Notes: a model not told the origin generated them from the sequence alone. A DNA stretch of 64,000 nucleotides from Parvularcula lutaonensis (GCF_014651915.1 NZ_BMXU01000002.1:935507-999506); one strand, 5' to 3'. Shown: positions 8,410-17,794, counted from the first letter of the stretch. Made by a program: numbers and translations.

Positions 8410-9468
8410 TCAGCCCGCCGCCGGTGCCCGGCACATCAGGAACTTCTCGTCAGCCGCCGATCCGATCACGGTCCGGTTGCCGACAATGCTCGCAGCTGTC
8501 GCGGCGGAAATTTCGCGGCCCGTGTCCTGGAAGAGCACCTCTGTCTCGCCGCCTTCGACCCGCAGGACCTGGCTCGGCGCATTGTCGCGAAGGCTTTCGG
8601 TGAAGGCCTTGAACGCGAAGGGCTGGGGAACCGAGCCAATGAGGAGCCGGTCCTGTTCGTCCACGGAGAGATTGTTCGGGAATGAACCCAGCGCGATGCG
8701 TCCTGACTGCTCGAGACGGTCCGTCGCCGGGTCACGGTCGAAGCTGCGCACCGACTCGGCCCGCATTTCGGCGACGTAGAGGCGATCGCCATCACGCGAG
8801 AGCGCCAGCCCGTTCGGCCACTGGAGACCGTCCGCCATCACGGCCCAGCTGTTGCCGTCATAATGGAAGATCTGACCCGTCGGCAGGCCTGCAAGGAAAT
8901 CCGCACGGCCGCGCCACGTGTCTCGTCCTGCCGAGGTGTCATTGGTGACGTAGAAGCTCTGCGGGCCCGTCGCGACGACGTCGTTCGGGCTGGTCAGGCG
9001 CGGGTCGGAGAACCGCTCCGCCAGCGTCAGGTCACCCTGCGCATCAACGTCGAAGATGAGGACCTCCGGCCCTTCATGGTTCACCACGAAAAGCCGATGG
9101 CGGAGCTGTCCGCTCGGCAGGCGCTCCTCCCAAAGGTCGATGCCGCCGGGCACGAAGGCGCGCGGACGACCGCCCGTGCGGTCACGCCAGGAACTGTCAT
9201 CAAGGGGGTCATCGAGATCGAAGCGGACAATGCCGCCGCGCTCGGCCTTGCCGCGCTGGTCGTGGACCGAGAGAAACGCGACGTTCCGATTCGGGATCGG
9301 CGCAATGTCGGAAGCCCCAGTGATCCCGACCACCGGTGTACAGGTCAGGTCCCCCTCGGCGGGGAACTCCTCGAATTGATGGAAGACATAGCCGAGCCAG
9401 ATGGTTGCCACAGCGGTCGCGAGGGTGCCCGCCGCCACCACAAAAACCATTGGCATGAAAAGCCGCAT
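8410..9468 (-). CDS. Paraoxonase/SMP-30-type beta-propeller esterase, membrane-anchored
   Basis: About 352 residues from ATG 9468. One N-terminal hydrophobic anchor (MRLFMPMVFVVAAGTLATAV) is followed by a six-bladed propeller of the PON/arylesterase type. Calcium-binding Asn positions are visible in SPNDVVATG, WPNGLAL and FPNNLSVDEQ, and there is a VNHEG segment near the expected catalytic His. Such enzymes hydrolyse lactones or aryl esters; the substrate is unknown. A longer start (GTG 9525) is possible, but ATG 9468 has a better ribosome site (GGGTGGG) and puts the anchor at the N-terminus. It lies between thrC and the YihY-type gene on the same strand. Confidence 0.8.
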   Translation of the reverse strand: MRLFMPMVFVVAAGTLATAVATIWLGYVFHQFEEFPAEGDLTCTPVVGITGASDIAPIPNRNVAFLSVHDQRGKAERGGIVRFDLDDPLDDSSWRDRTGGRPRAFVPGGIDLWEERLPSGQLRHRLFVVNHEGPEVLIFDVDAQGDLTLAERFSDPRLTSPNDVVATGPQSFYVTNDTSAGRDTWRGRADFLAGLPTGQIFHYDGNSWAVMADGLQWPNGLALSRDGDRLYVAEMRAESVRSFDRDPATDRLEQSGRIALGSFPNNLSVDEQDRLLIGSVPQPFAFKAFTESLRDNAPSQVLRVEGGETEVLFQDTGREISAATAASIVGNRTVIGSAADEKFLMCRAPAAG

Positions 9469-9563
9469 CGATCCCACCCAGAGAGCTGCCCTCAGCCTCC
9501 TTTCAAGAGCCACGCCACGTTTCACGCAAGTCTTGACAGAGGTGTTATCTTGTTAAGTCTCGC

Positions 9564-10613
9564 TCAGGTTGTGGGAGGAGCCCCGTCATCCAGCAACCGC
9601 GCGCTTTCCGGCGCCTTGTCGGATGCAGCCGGACCGAATCGCCTGCCGAGCTCGTCAGCAACCCACGCGCCACGCTCACCAATCGGGCGGTCGGGGCCTA
9701 TCGTGCTGTCGCAGGCGGTCTGGTGTTCGATCTCGGCATTGATCTTGGCGCCGATGAGAATCACCAGCGCCGTCGCCCAGAGCCAGGTCTGCAGCAGGAT
9801 GATCGCTCCGAATGCGCCGTAAGTGCCACTGAAATCGGTGATGTTCGAGGCGTAGAAGCTGATCCCCCAGCTGACCAGCAGCCACAGGATCGATGACGCC
9901 ACGGCACCGACAGAGACCCAGCGGAACTGCGGATCCCGGCGGGACGGGCCGATTCGGTAAAGGAGCGACGTCGCTGCAACCATGCCAAAGAACAGCACGG
10001 GCCAACGGGCAAACGAAATCAGCGTCTCCGTCTTCAAGGGGAGGTGGAGCGCCTTGAGCGCTGCTGGCAAGGCCACCACAAGGGCGAGGACGATGGCGCC
10101 AGCGACGATGAACCCCAAGGTGAAAACAAAGCCAAGCGCGTTGATTTTGAGAAGATTGCGGTCCTCGCTTTCGCCATAGGCGACATTCAGGGCCTGGAAC
10201 ATCGACTTGATGGCCCGCCCCGCGCCGAAAAGCGCAACGAGCAGGCTGACGAGGGAGACCAGTGAGAGCCCTCCCGTCCCTGCCGACGCGACCCGGCGCA
10301 TCTCCTCGTAAACGAACTCCGCGGCGAGCGGCGGCAGAACGCTGGAGATCGCCCTGGCGTCTTCGGCCGCGTTGATCGGGTCAGTGACGAGCCCGTAGAT
10401 CGACACGAAGAGAACGATGCCGGGAAAGAGCGCAAGAAGCGTGTAATAGGCCACCCCAGCGGCCACGAGGGTCAGGTTGTCGGAGTTGAAGCCCCGCCAG
10501 AACCTGAGCGCAATGTCTATCCACCCCTTTGGAGGGATAGCCCAAGGGACAGCCGCCTTGCGGCCGCGCCCCTTGCCGAGTTCGATGCCCTCCGGATCAC
10601 AGTGCTCGCTCAT
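9564..10613 (-). CDS. YihY/BrkB family inner-membrane protein
   Basis: 349 residues with the YihY (UPF0761)/virulence factor BrkB pattern. A short N-terminal cytoplasmic part leads into DNLTLVAAGVAYYTLLALFP, the family hallmark, followed by about five further helices. The conserved FLYRIGP-like LLYRIGPSRRDPQFRWVSVG and TYGAFGAIILLQTWLWATAL segments are present. Earlier annotation of this family as RNase BN is wrong, and its function remains unclear. The start is ATG 10613, since codons further upstream lie in the divergent gap shared with the amidohydrolase gene. Confidence 0.9.
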   Translation of the reverse strand: MSEHCDPEGIELGKGRGRKAAVPWAIPPKGWIDIALRFWRGFNSDNLTLVAAGVAYYTLLALFPGIVLFVSIYGLVTDPINAAEDARAISSVLPPLAAEFVYEEMRRVASAGTGGLSLVSLVSLLVALFGAGRAIKSMFQALNVAYGESEDRNLLKINALGFVFTLGFIVAGAIVLALVVALPAALKALHLPLKTETLISFARWPVLFFGMVAATSLLYRIGPSRRDPQFRWVSVGAVASSILWLLVSWGISFYASNITDFSGTYGAFGAIILLQTWLWATALVILIGAKINAEIEHQTACDSTIGPDRPIGERGAWVADELGRRFGPAASDKAPESARLLDDGAPPTT

Positions 10614-10728
10614 GTTGCGGCAACGGCAGCGCAGCGTGAGAGGTTCCGCGGGAGTCCCTCGGAACTGCGCGAGAGCGTTCGAGATGGCGGCAAGTTCCCG
10701 TATGCCCGCCATGAGGGAGAGACTCGTC

Positions 10729-11730
10729 ATGGCGAAAACATGGCTATCGGCGGCGCTGGGGATGCTGCTCGCGGCTTGCGCGGCCGTGCCGGACGCTGCG
10801 GTCCCCGCAGCACGGTATGACGGCCCGATCATCGACATGCACCTCCATGCGTTCAGGGCGAATGGGAACGGGCCGCCGGGCCAGAAGGTTTGCGCAGGGC
10901 TTGCTGCCGATGCCCGCTACGATCCGAGGGATCCCTGGCCGCGGGCATTCGTTGCGCGCGGCTTCAGTGATTTCTGCGGCGGCGATGCAATCGTCGGCGC
11001 GATGACGGATGCCGAAGTCCGCGACAGCACGATCGAAGCGCTCCGGCGGAACAAGGCAATCGGTGTCCTGTCGGGCCCGGAAGCCCTGAGGAAGGAATGG
11101 ATGGCCGCCGCGCCCGACCTCTTCATTCCCGGCCCGGCTTTCGGTGGATCAGCCGATGATCCCAGCCTGCAGCAGCTTCGCACCGGCTTTGCCAATGGCG
11201 ACCTCGAGGTCTTCGCCGAGATCACGACCCAGTACCGGGGGATCAAGGCCGACGATCCGGTTCTCGAACCCTACTGGCAGATGGCCGCCGAGCTGGACGT
11301 GCCGGTCGGCATCCATATCGGCGTCGGGCTGCCGGGCTCGCCGCACCTCTATCCCGACTTCGTCCTGCAGAGCCCTCGGAGCCTGGAACCGGTCCTCAAG
11401 CGGCACCCGACCTTGCGCGTCTATGCCATTCACGCAGGATGGCCGTTCACCGACGATCTTCTGGCGATGCTTTATGCCTTCCCGCAACTCTATGTCGACA
11501 CCGGGGTCCTGCAGATCGCGACAACGAGGGCGGAGTACCATGCATTCCTCAAGCGTCTCGTTGATGCCGGGTTCGTCGACAGGATCATGTACGGAACCGA
11601 CCAGATGAACTGGCCCGGCCTCATCGACGAGGGCATCAATGCCATCAACGACGCGCCCTTCCTGACCTATGAGCAGAAAAAGATGATCCTCCACGACAAC
11701 GCCGCGCGTTTCCTCCGCATGGAGCCCTAG
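10729..11730 (+). CDS. Amidohydrolase-family lipoprotein (TIM-barrel metal hydrolase)
   Basis: 333 residues from ATG 10729, which has AGGGAGAG nine bases upstream. The signal sequence MAKTWLSAALGMLLAAC ends in a lipobox, so the protein is probably lipid-anchored outside the inner membrane. The barrel starts with IIDMHLHAF (metal-binding HxH), followed by GIHIGVG, AIHAGWPFTDD and the terminal GTDQMNWP, as in amidohydrolase-2/TatD-like enzymes. The substrate is unknown. The gene is divergent from the YihY-type gene and overlaps nothing; the DUF3667-like gene begins one base after its stop, which points to an operon. Confidence 0.85.
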   Translation: MAKTWLSAALGMLLAACAAVPDAAVPAARYDGPIIDMHLHAFRANGNGPPGQKVCAGLAADARYDPRDPWPRAFVARGFSDFCGGDAIVGAMTDAEVRDSTIEALRRNKAIGVLSGPEALRKEWMAAAPDLFIPGPAFGGSADDPSLQQLRTGFANGDLEVFAEITTQYRGIKADDPVLEPYWQMAAELDVPVGIHIGVGLPGSPHLYPDFVLQSPRSLEPVLKRHPTLRVYAIHAGWPFTDDLLAMLYAFPQLYVDTGVLQIATTRAEYHAFLKRLVDAGFVDRIMYGTDQMNWPGLIDEGINAINDAPFLTYEQKKMILHDNAARFLRMEP

Positions 11731-11731
11731 C

Positions 11732-12499
11732 GTGGCCAACGCTCTCGCGCCGGTTGGGGAGATCGCCAAGAAGAGAGAGGCGTCGCTCTCGCTCGATACC
11801 GTCTTGGAGGACCTTTTTGGACTCAATGTCCGGGGGCTGAAGACCGTGGCGGTGCTGTGGCGTCATCCCGCCCGGTACTTCGAGGCTGCCCGTTCCCCGG
11901 ACCTTGAAGACCGGTACACCCCGTCGATCAGGCTCTGGCTGTCATTCTTCGCCCTCTATTCGGCCCTCAAATTTTGGTGGCTCGGCGGCAATGACGGGAT
12001 GATCGAAGCCTATGCCGCCGGGTTCGAGGCAGCGCACCTCGTCCTCCCCGAGGGCATGACCTATCGCGATGTCGGGCAAGAAGCCGTGCTCGGCATCTTC
12101 GGGGCCATTCCGATCCTTCAGATCATCACCATGGTGCTGCTGACAGTGCTGTTCCCCTTCTGGGGAGAGCGGACGCCGATCGCACTGAGGCAACGGAAGC
12201 TCTTCGCCGTCATCGTGCCGAGCACAAGCCTCATGCCGGTCTTCATGACGTTGATGATGGTAACGCCCAGTGGGCTGCTGACCCTTTACGGAGTGGGTCT
12301 TGCGATCGTCACGATGTTGATCGATTTCCAGACCGCCTATCGCGGCGCGATCTGCCGGATTGGACGCTGGGCGAAGCTATGGCGCGCGGCGCTCCTGGCG
12401 TTCGTCATCGTCAGCCTGAACGTGCTCACGAGCGTCGGTGCACAGATCGCCGGGATCGTCCTGATAGGTAACGCCTACGGCACGGCTCCTCCGGGCTGA
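11732..12499 (+). CDS. DUF3667-like multi-pass membrane protein
   Basis: 255 residues from a GTG start one base after the amidohydrolase stop. An N-terminal soluble stretch carries LFGLNVRGLKTVAVLWRHPA, resembling the DUF3667 pattern of a conserved helix before the first membrane span. Then come about five membrane helices (IRLWLSFFALYSAL, IPILQIITMVLLTVLF and later ones). No catalytic motif is visible and the function is unknown. Its tight coupling to the lipoprotein hydrolase suggests a shared envelope role. The family call is tentative. Confidence 0.75.
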   Translation: MANALAPVGEIAKKREASLSLDTVLEDLFGLNVRGLKTVAVLWRHPARYFEAARSPDLEDRYTPSIRLWLSFFALYSALKFWWLGGNDGMIEAYAAGFEAAHLVLPEGMTYRDVGQEAVLGIFGAIPILQIITMVLLTVLFPFWGERTPIALRQRKLFAVIVPSTSLMPVFMTLMMVTPSGLLTLYGVGLAIVTMLIDFQTAYRGAICRIGRWAKLWRAALLAFVIVSLNVLTSVGAQIAGIVLIGNAYGTAPPG

Positions 12500-12607
12500 A
12501 CGAGCCGGCTTTCGCGGGCGTTTCCGGGCAATTCGGGTCTTGTCAGAGAAGCGAACCTAAGCTAGCCGCCGCCGTTCTTGGATTACCCGCTTGAAGGCGA
12601 CCGACCG

Positions 12608-12826
12608 ATGAAAAAAGACATTCACCCGGACTACCACTTCATCACCGTCACCATGACTGACGGCACGACGTTCCAGACCCGTTCGACCTACGGTTCGGAA
12701 GGCGCGAAACTCAATCTCGACATCGATCCGACCAGCCATCCGGCATGGACCGGTGGCCCTGCCAAGATCTCCGACAAGGGCCGCGTTTCGAAGTTCAAGT
12801 CGAAGTTCGGCAACTTCGGTCTCTAA
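12608..12826 (+). CDS. rpmE: 50S ribosomal protein L31
   Basis: 72 residues beginning [20 protein letters not shown], with the family segments SHPAWTG and SKFKSKFG. The zinc-binding cysteines of the C+ form are absent, as is common for the L31 of alphaproteobacteria. The start is ATG 12608; the open frame upstream lacks L31 sequence. A possible promoter lies upstream (CTTGTC near 12539 with CTAGCC 17 nt later), but the match is weak. Confidence 0.96.
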   Translation: MKKDIHPDYHFITVTMTDGTTFQTRSTYGSEGAKLNLDIDPTSHPAWTGGPAKISDKGRVSKFKSKFGNFGL

Positions 12827-12835
12827 GACCCCGCC

Positions 12836-14206
12836 GTGGAGGGAGCCGCGCCGAAGCCGGCGACCCTCCGTTCGGCCTTCGCGATCGCCTGGCCAGCCAG
12901 TCTGGCTGCGATCGTCACCCCCCTTCTCGGCCTGATCGATATCGCCGTGCTCGCGCGCGGTGCTGAAACCTATGCGCTGGCTGGAGCTTCGCTCGCCGGC
13001 GCCGTTATTTCAGTCCTCTACTGGACCTTCGGCTTCCTGCGGATGAGCCTTTCGGGCCTCGCGGCCCAAGCCATCGGCGCGAATGACGAGCCGAGGCTGC
13101 GGGCCCACCTCGTCCAAGGCGCGGGGCTAGGCTTCGCCATCGGACTGATCCTGCTTCTCCTCTCGCCCCTGGTTATTGCGGGCGCCCATTGGTTGCTGGT
13201 CGAAAGCTCCGAAGCCTCAGCAAGGGCAGGCGAGGCGATGCGGACCTATCTCGGCATTCGCCTGCTCGCCGCCCCGCTTGCCCTGACCACCACGGCGATG
13301 CTCGGCTGGTTCACCGGACAGGGCCGCACCGGGCTCCTCATGCTCGTCACCATATCCACCGCTGCGATCAACGCGGTGCTCAGCATCATCTTCGTCCTCG
13401 GCCTCGATCAGGGGATTGCCGGGCTGGCCGCGGCCACAGCCCTTTCCGAGCTTTCCGGTTTCCTGATCGCATGCGCCTCGGCATCCTTCGTCCTGACGAA
13501 GCGCGGCGGGCTGAAGACAGGGTGGAGCCTCTCCAAGGTCCGTGAGGGCGCGAGCGCTGTGATCTCGCTCAATCTCGACATCTTCATCCGGACAGCGATC
13601 CTCACCCTCGTCATCGCCAGCTTCACGCGCCTCGGCGCGGGGTTCGGAGACCTCACTGTTGCAGCGAATCATGTGCTGCTGAACATCGTGCTGACGGCGA
13701 CCCTCCTCCTCGACGGAGCGGCCATCGCGGCGGAAACCCTGGTCGGCCAGGCCCTCGGCGCAGGCAAGAGCAAACGAGAGTTGTTCCGCGCGGCGTGGCA
13801 GAAGACCGCTGAACTGACGGCGATGCTGACCCTCGCGCTGCTCCTTGTCCTGAGCCTGTTCGGAGACCAGATCCTCGGCATCGCCATCGGCAAGGGCGAA
13901 GGCAATGCGGCGCTGGCCGAAGAAGCAATGCACTACTACCCTTGGGTCATCGCCTCTCCGCTCGCCGTCGCCATCGCGTTCCACCTTGATGGCGTCTATA
14001 TCGGCGCGACGCGGGGCGCTGCGCTCAGGAATACGATGGCCGCCTCCGGAGCCGTCTATGTCACCGCGGCCTTCGTGCTGATCCCGGTCTTCGCAAATCA
14101 TGGCCTCTGGGCAGCCTTCCTGCTTTTCATGATTGCGCGGGGCGTTGGGCTGGTCCTGCTTTGGCCGGGTTTCACGTCCCTGACCGCGACACCGCAACAT
14201 GCGTGA
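12836..14206 (+). CDS. MATE family efflux transporter (DinF-like)
   Basis: 456 residues with about twelve membrane helices in two similar halves. The N-terminal helix carries AIAWPASLAAIVTPLLGLID, a MATE hallmark, and the second half has AANHVLLNIVLTATLLLDGA. It should export organic cations or drugs in exchange for sodium ions or protons. The closest general pattern is the DinF subgroup. It starts with GTG 12836, nine bases after the rpmE stop, so it may be co-transcribed with L31. The substrate cannot be told from the sequence. Confidence 0.9.
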   Translation: MEGAAPKPATLRSAFAIAWPASLAAIVTPLLGLIDIAVLARGAETYALAGASLAGAVISVLYWTFGFLRMSLSGLAAQAIGANDEPRLRAHLVQGAGLGFAIGLILLLLSPLVIAGAHWLLVESSEASARAGEAMRTYLGIRLLAAPLALTTTAMLGWFTGQGRTGLLMLVTISTAAINAVLSIIFVLGLDQGIAGLAAATALSELSGFLIACASASFVLTKRGGLKTGWSLSKVREGASAVISLNLDIFIRTAILTLVIASFTRLGAGFGDLTVAANHVLLNIVLTATLLLDGAAIAAETLVGQALGAGKSKRELFRAAWQKTAELTAMLTLALLLVLSLFGDQILGIAIGKGEGNAALAEEAMHYYPWVIASPLAVAIAFHLDGVYIGATRGAALRNTMAASGAVYVTAAFVLIPVFANHGLWAAFLLFMIARGVGLVLLWPGFTSLTATPQHA

Positions 14207-14257
14207 AACCACGCATGGACTTGCTTAAATGGATGGCACACTCATAACCGGACGACC

Positions 14258-15007
14258 ATGCCGAACGCCCTTGAAAAGCTCGCCAACCCGGAAGTGTTCA
14301 CGCGCCGCACGCGGCCGCTGATCCTGCCGTTCGGCGCTGCGGCAGCGGTCCTGCTGCTCCTGGGCTCGGTGATCGCCCTCTTCTTCTCGCCCCCGGATTT
14401 CCGCCAGGGCGAGAGCGTCCGGATCATGTATGTCCACGTGCCAGCCGCGTGGATGGCGCTGCAAACCTACGCCATGATCGCTGTCGCGAGCCTCGTCGGC
14501 TTCGTCTGGAAACACAGGCTTGCCGACATCGCAGCGCGGGAAGCCGCCACCATGGGCCTCGCCTTCGCCGTTCTCGCCATCATCACCGGCGGGCTCTGGG
14601 GCAAGGTGACATGGGGTGTCTTCTGGGACTGGGACCCGCGGATGACCTCGGTCCTGGTCCTTGTTTTCCTCTATCTCGGTTACATCGCCATCTGGCAGGT
14701 GATCGAGAACGAGTTCACTGCGGCACGCGCCGCGGCAATCCTAGCCATGCTGGGCGCTGTGAACCTGCCGATCATCAAGTTCTCCGTCGATTGGTGGGAC
14801 AGCCTCCACCAGAAGGCGACCGTCATCCGGGAGGGTGGGCCATCCATGCCCGCCTCGATGCTGACCCCGCTTCTCATCATGGCGCTCGGCTACACCTGTC
14901 TGTTCGTTTTCTTCCTGCTGATGCGGATCCACACGGTCCTTGCGAAGAAGAAAGCGCCGCAACGCAAGGCTTCCTCCGCACGGCTCGAGGAGGCGCCTGC
15001 CTCATGA
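14258..15007 (+). CDS. ccmC: Heme exporter protein CcmC
   Basis: 249 residues with six membrane helices. The tryptophan-rich heme-handling motif appears as WGVFWDWDPRMTS (about 120-131). The two conserved periplasmic histidines are seen in MYVHVPAAWM (residue 60) and in SLHQKAT (about residue 184). CcmC attaches heme to CcmE in cytochrome c maturation system I. The stop codon overlaps the ccmD start by ATGA. ccmA and ccmB are not found beside it, so the ccm genes must be split between loci. Confidence 0.96.
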   Translation: MPNALEKLANPEVFTRRTRPLILPFGAAAAVLLLLGSVIALFFSPPDFRQGESVRIMYVHVPAAWMALQTYAMIAVASLVGFVWKHRLADIAAREAATMGLAFAVLAIITGGLWGKVTWGVFWDWDPRMTSVLVLVFLYLGYIAIWQVIENEFTAARAAAILAMLGAVNLPIIKFSVDWWDSLHQKATVIREGGPSMPASMLTPLLIMALGYTCLFVFFLLMRIHTVLAKKKAPQRKASSARLEEAPAS

Positions 15008-15114
15008 CCCCGAACATGGCTCCCTACATCGCGCTGGCTTGGCTCATTTCGGCGACAACCCTTGCCGCCCTCACGATCTGGGCCCTGCGCGCCTACCAGA
15101 ACCGAGGCCGCTGA
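15004..15114 (+). CDS. ccmD: Heme exporter protein CcmD
   Basis: A 36-residue protein with a single membrane helix (YIALAWLISATTLAALTIW) and a short basic tail ending YQNRGR. Size, topology and position between ccmC and ccmE identify CcmD, which helps release holo-CcmE from the CcmABC complex. It overlaps ccmC by ATGA, and its stop is followed by the ccmE ATG two bases later, so the three genes are translationally linked. Confidence 0.9.
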   Translation: MTPNMAPYIALAWLISATTLAALTIWALRAYQNRGR

Positions 15115-15115
15115 G

Positions 15116-15565
15116 ATGGCGACTCCCTACGAAAAGCGCAGGCAGCGCAAGCTCTTCCTCACCCTGGTTCTCCCGGCGTTTGCCGGGGCGGTGGCCCTTT
15201 CTCTTGTGGCCATTTCGCAGACTCAGGTCTACGCCTATGCCCCATCGACCATGCCGACGCGGCAGGAGCTCGGCACTAGGGAAGTACGGCTGGCTGGCCT
15301 CGTCGCGGAGGGCAGCCTGAGGACAGGGGCAGACAACCAAGTGGCCTTCATCGTGACCGACGGCGTGGCAGATGTGCCGGTGACCTTCACCGGCATCCTT
15401 CCTTCGCTCGTCGCCGAAAACGAAGGCGTCATCGCCCAAGGCAAGCTTGGCTCCGACGGAGTCTTCACCGCCGATACGGTCCTCGCCAGACATGACGAGA
15501 ACTACGAAGCGCCAGAGGTCATGAAGGCGCTCGAGGAAGCGGCGGAGAAACAAGCTGAGTACTGA
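15116..15565 (+). CDS. ccmE: Cytochrome c maturation heme chaperone CcmE
   Basis: 149 residues. A basic N-terminus (YEKRRQRKL) and one signal-anchor helix (about 12-33) lead into a periplasmic OB-fold. The covalent heme histidine is residue 126 in VLARHDENY, with the nearby conserved tyrosine at 130. The preceding FTGILPSLVAENEGVIAQG is the family block. It carries heme from CcmC to CcmF, whose gene is not in this window. The start is ATG 15116, directly after the ccmD stop. Confidence 0.96.
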   Translation: MATPYEKRRQRKLFLTLVLPAFAGAVALSLVAISQTQVYAYAPSTMPTRQELGTREVRLAGLVAEGSLRTGADNQVAFIVTDGVADVPVTFTGILPSLVAENEGVIAQGKLGSDGVFTADTVLARHDENYEAPEVMKALEEAAEKQAEY

Positions 15566-15584
15566 ACAGCCGCCCCTTGTAGCG

Positions 15585-16868
15585 ATGCCGCGGTTCTGGA
15601 TGCTCTTCGGAGCACAGGTCTTCGGCGCCTTTGCTGACAACTGCCTGCGCAACGCGACGATCGTCGCGATCATCGCGGCAGCGAGCGTGTCGCGTGGCGA
15701 GGACTTCTATTTCTTCGGCGAACTTGCCAACGAGGCTGGCACGATTGTCTCCATCGGCTTCACTTTGCCAATCTTCATGTTCGCCATGCTGTCGGGCCAA
15801 ATGGCCGACAGGTATCCGCGCCACGTGATGGCACGGCGGCTCAAGTTCCTCGAGCTGATCCTGATGTCGCTGGCTGCGCTCTGGTTCTTCCTGGGCCAGG
15901 CGCTGCCGCTGGTCCTGACCCTCGCCCTGATGGGGGCGCAGACCGCGTTCTTCCAGCCGGTGCGTTTTGCCCTCATGCCGCAATATTTCCCGCCGGAGCG
16001 GCTAAACCGCGCCAACGGGATCATGCAGGCTGGCACCTTCATCGCCATTGTCACGGGCCTCGGCGTCGGCGGCTATTTCTTCGAGGTCGAGAATGGCCGC
16101 ACCATTGTCAGTGCCATGCTGATCGGTGCGGCGGTTCTCGGCGCGGCTCTCGCTGCGAAGCTGCCGCCTGCCCCGCCTCCAGGGAATGAAAAGGTCCACT
16201 GGAACATCCCGCTGATCGCCTATCGGTACACGAAGGAAGCTGCAAAGACGCCGGGCGTGTTCTTCCCGATCCTCGCCAACGGCTATTTCTGGCTCGTCGG
16301 CGCGCTCCTGCTGGCACACATGCCGATCTTCATGCGCGACCAGCTCGGCGGCTCGAACCAAGACTATGCGCTGCTCAACGCCTTCTTCGCCCTGGGCGCA
16401 GGCCTCGGCTCGATCATCGCAGGCGTGGTTGCTCCGCGCATCCGCGAGCCCAAGCAGATGAGCGCCGTGGCGCTGGTCGTCGGCATGGCCGCCCTGCTCG
16501 GCGTCTACTGGTACACGCGCGTCCCGTTCACCGGGGATTTCGACCTCTTCGGCCCTGAGGGCTATCCCCTCCTCGCCCTGTTCGTGATTTCGTCTGCCGC
16601 GAATGGCGTCTTCGCAGTGCCGATGCTGTCGAGCTTCCAGGCCAATGCCCCGAAAGCAATCAGTGCCCGGATCATGGGCGTGGCTAACATGACCAATGGC
16701 CTCTTCGCGACGATGGGCGCGATCCTCGCCTCGGTGTTCAGGAATGCAGGCGTCGACCCGGCTGAGATGTTCCTTGTCCTCGCAGCGATGGGCGGTGTGG
16801 TCCTCGCGATCATGATCTTCCGCTTCCGGATGTTCCACGGAAGGCATGTGGGGGCTGAAGGAGTATAA
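15585..16868 (+). CDS. MFS transporter, LplT-like
   Basis: 427 residues with about twelve membrane helices. The N-terminal FGAQVFGAFADNCLRNA, the MADRYPRHVM loop between helices 2 and 3 and the FQPVRFALMPQYFP segment resemble the lysophospholipid transporter LplT and the transporter half of acyltransferase fusions. No acyltransferase domain is attached or adjacent. It probably moves a lipid or small solute across the inner membrane; lysophospholipid is a guess from family resemblance. It begins 20 nt after ccmE and may read through from the ccm operon. Confidence 0.8.
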   Translation: MPRFWMLFGAQVFGAFADNCLRNATIVAIIAAASVSRGEDFYFFGELANEAGTIVSIGFTLPIFMFAMLSGQMADRYPRHVMARRLKFLELILMSLAALWFFLGQALPLVLTLALMGAQTAFFQPVRFALMPQYFPPERLNRANGIMQAGTFIAIVTGLGVGGYFFEVENGRTIVSAMLIGAAVLGAALAAKLPPAPPPGNEKVHWNIPLIAYRYTKEAAKTPGVFFPILANGYFWLVGALLLAHMPIFMRDQLGGSNQDYALLNAFFALGAGLGSIIAGVVAPRIREPKQMSAVALVVGMAALLGVYWYTRVPFTGDFDLFGPEGYPLLALFVISSAANGVFAVPMLSSFQANAPKAISARIMGVANMTNGLFATMGAILASVFRNAGVDPAEMFLVLAAMGGVVLAIMIFRFRMFHGRHVGAEGV

Positions 16869-16914
16869 TCTACACTTTGTTTACGTTCATCTAAACCGAT
16901 GCTAGACGATTGAA

Positions 16915-17592
16915 ATGTCCGATTCTCATATGCCGAAGGCCACTAGGTCGTTCCCTGAATTTTTCTTTCATCTAAAGCGCTCCGGATTCGATCCGACTGT
17001 TTGTATCGATGTCGGCGCTGCCAATGGCACCCCAAGTATTTATCAAGCGTTCAAAAACGCCAAGCACATCGTTTTCGAACCTCTTCCCGAGTTTCAGCAA
17101 CCCCTTGCAGAAGCGCTGACTGGTTATGATCACGAGATCCATCGGTGTGCGCTGATGGCCCAGTCTGGAGAGGCCCTGCTTCTCAAGCATTCAGACCTGT
17201 ACGGCTCATCAATGATGCACAAAAGGAGCCAAGAGGATGACAACGTCATCAAGGTTCCTGTTTCAACGCTTGACGAGCGACTGAAAGATGAGGACCTCAG
17301 CGGGCATGTGCTGTTGAAAACAGACTGTCAGGGCGCTGATCTTGACGTGATCAAGGGCGGCTTGAGCACGCTCTCGCAGTGTGATGTGGTGATCCTCGAA
17401 GCATCAATGTTTCGCTTTTGGGGCGAACATCATCCCGATTTTTTCGACATCGTAAGCTTCATGAACGATCAGGGATTCGCTGTCTACGATCTTCTCGACG
17501 GCATGTTCCGGCCGCTCGACAAAGCCCTGGGTCAAATCGACATCGCATTTGCCCGGAAAGACGGGTTTCTCCGCGAAAACACCAGCTGGTAG
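16915..17592 (+). CDS. FkbM-family methyltransferase
   Basis: 225 residues with the FkbM pattern: a cIDVGAANGTPSIYQ S-adenosylmethionine loop (about 31-45), HIVFEPLPEF (strand 2 acid), the SSMMHKRS region, VSTLDERL, and KTDCQGADLDVIKGG. It should methylate a hydroxyl group on a sugar or polyketide-type product. The region is visibly less GC-rich than its neighbours, which suggests recent acquisition. It stands alone between the MFS gene and a terminator, close to surface-polysaccharide genes, so a glycan substrate is plausible but unproven. Confidence 0.88.
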   Translation: MSDSHMPKATRSFPEFFFHLKRSGFDPTVCIDVGAANGTPSIYQAFKNAKHIVFEPLPEFQQPLAEALTGYDHEIHRCALMAQSGEALLLKHSDLYGSSMMHKRSQEDDNVIKVPVSTLDERLKDEDLSGHVLLKTDCQGADLDVIKGGLSTLSQCDVVILEASMFRFWGEHHPDFFDIVSFMNDQGFAVYDLLDGMFRPLDKALGQIDIAFARKDGFLRENTSW

Positions 17593-17745
17593 GAATCTTC
17601 CGTTCGACGGACTCCCGGCCATGTTGCGCGAAAACGCAGCGAGGCCGTGAGAGGCGGGTCATAGTGCCGATGCTTTCTAGGCGACCAACGTCTTCATAAC
17701 TTTTGTAGCCAACATGCCGTTCCTGCGGCGATGAACACCACTTAA

Positions 17746-17777
17746 CAAAAAAAGCGGCCCGAGGGCCGCTTTTCTTT
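17746..17777. terminator. Bidirectional rho-independent terminator
   Basis: An 8-bp stem (AGCGGCCC with GGGCCGCT, 17753-17770) with a two-base loop is flanked by a run of A on the left and TTTTCTTTT on the right. It lies between the rightward FkbM gene and the leftward sqdB gene and can stop transcription from both. Confidence 0.88.
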
Positions 17778-17794
17778 TCATCTGCCTACCGAAC

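Noticed and set aside
9533-9560. Sigma-70 promoter from TTGACA on the plus strand
   Set aside because: It lies between two minus-strand genes, has no good -10 at 16-18 bases, and points to no gene.
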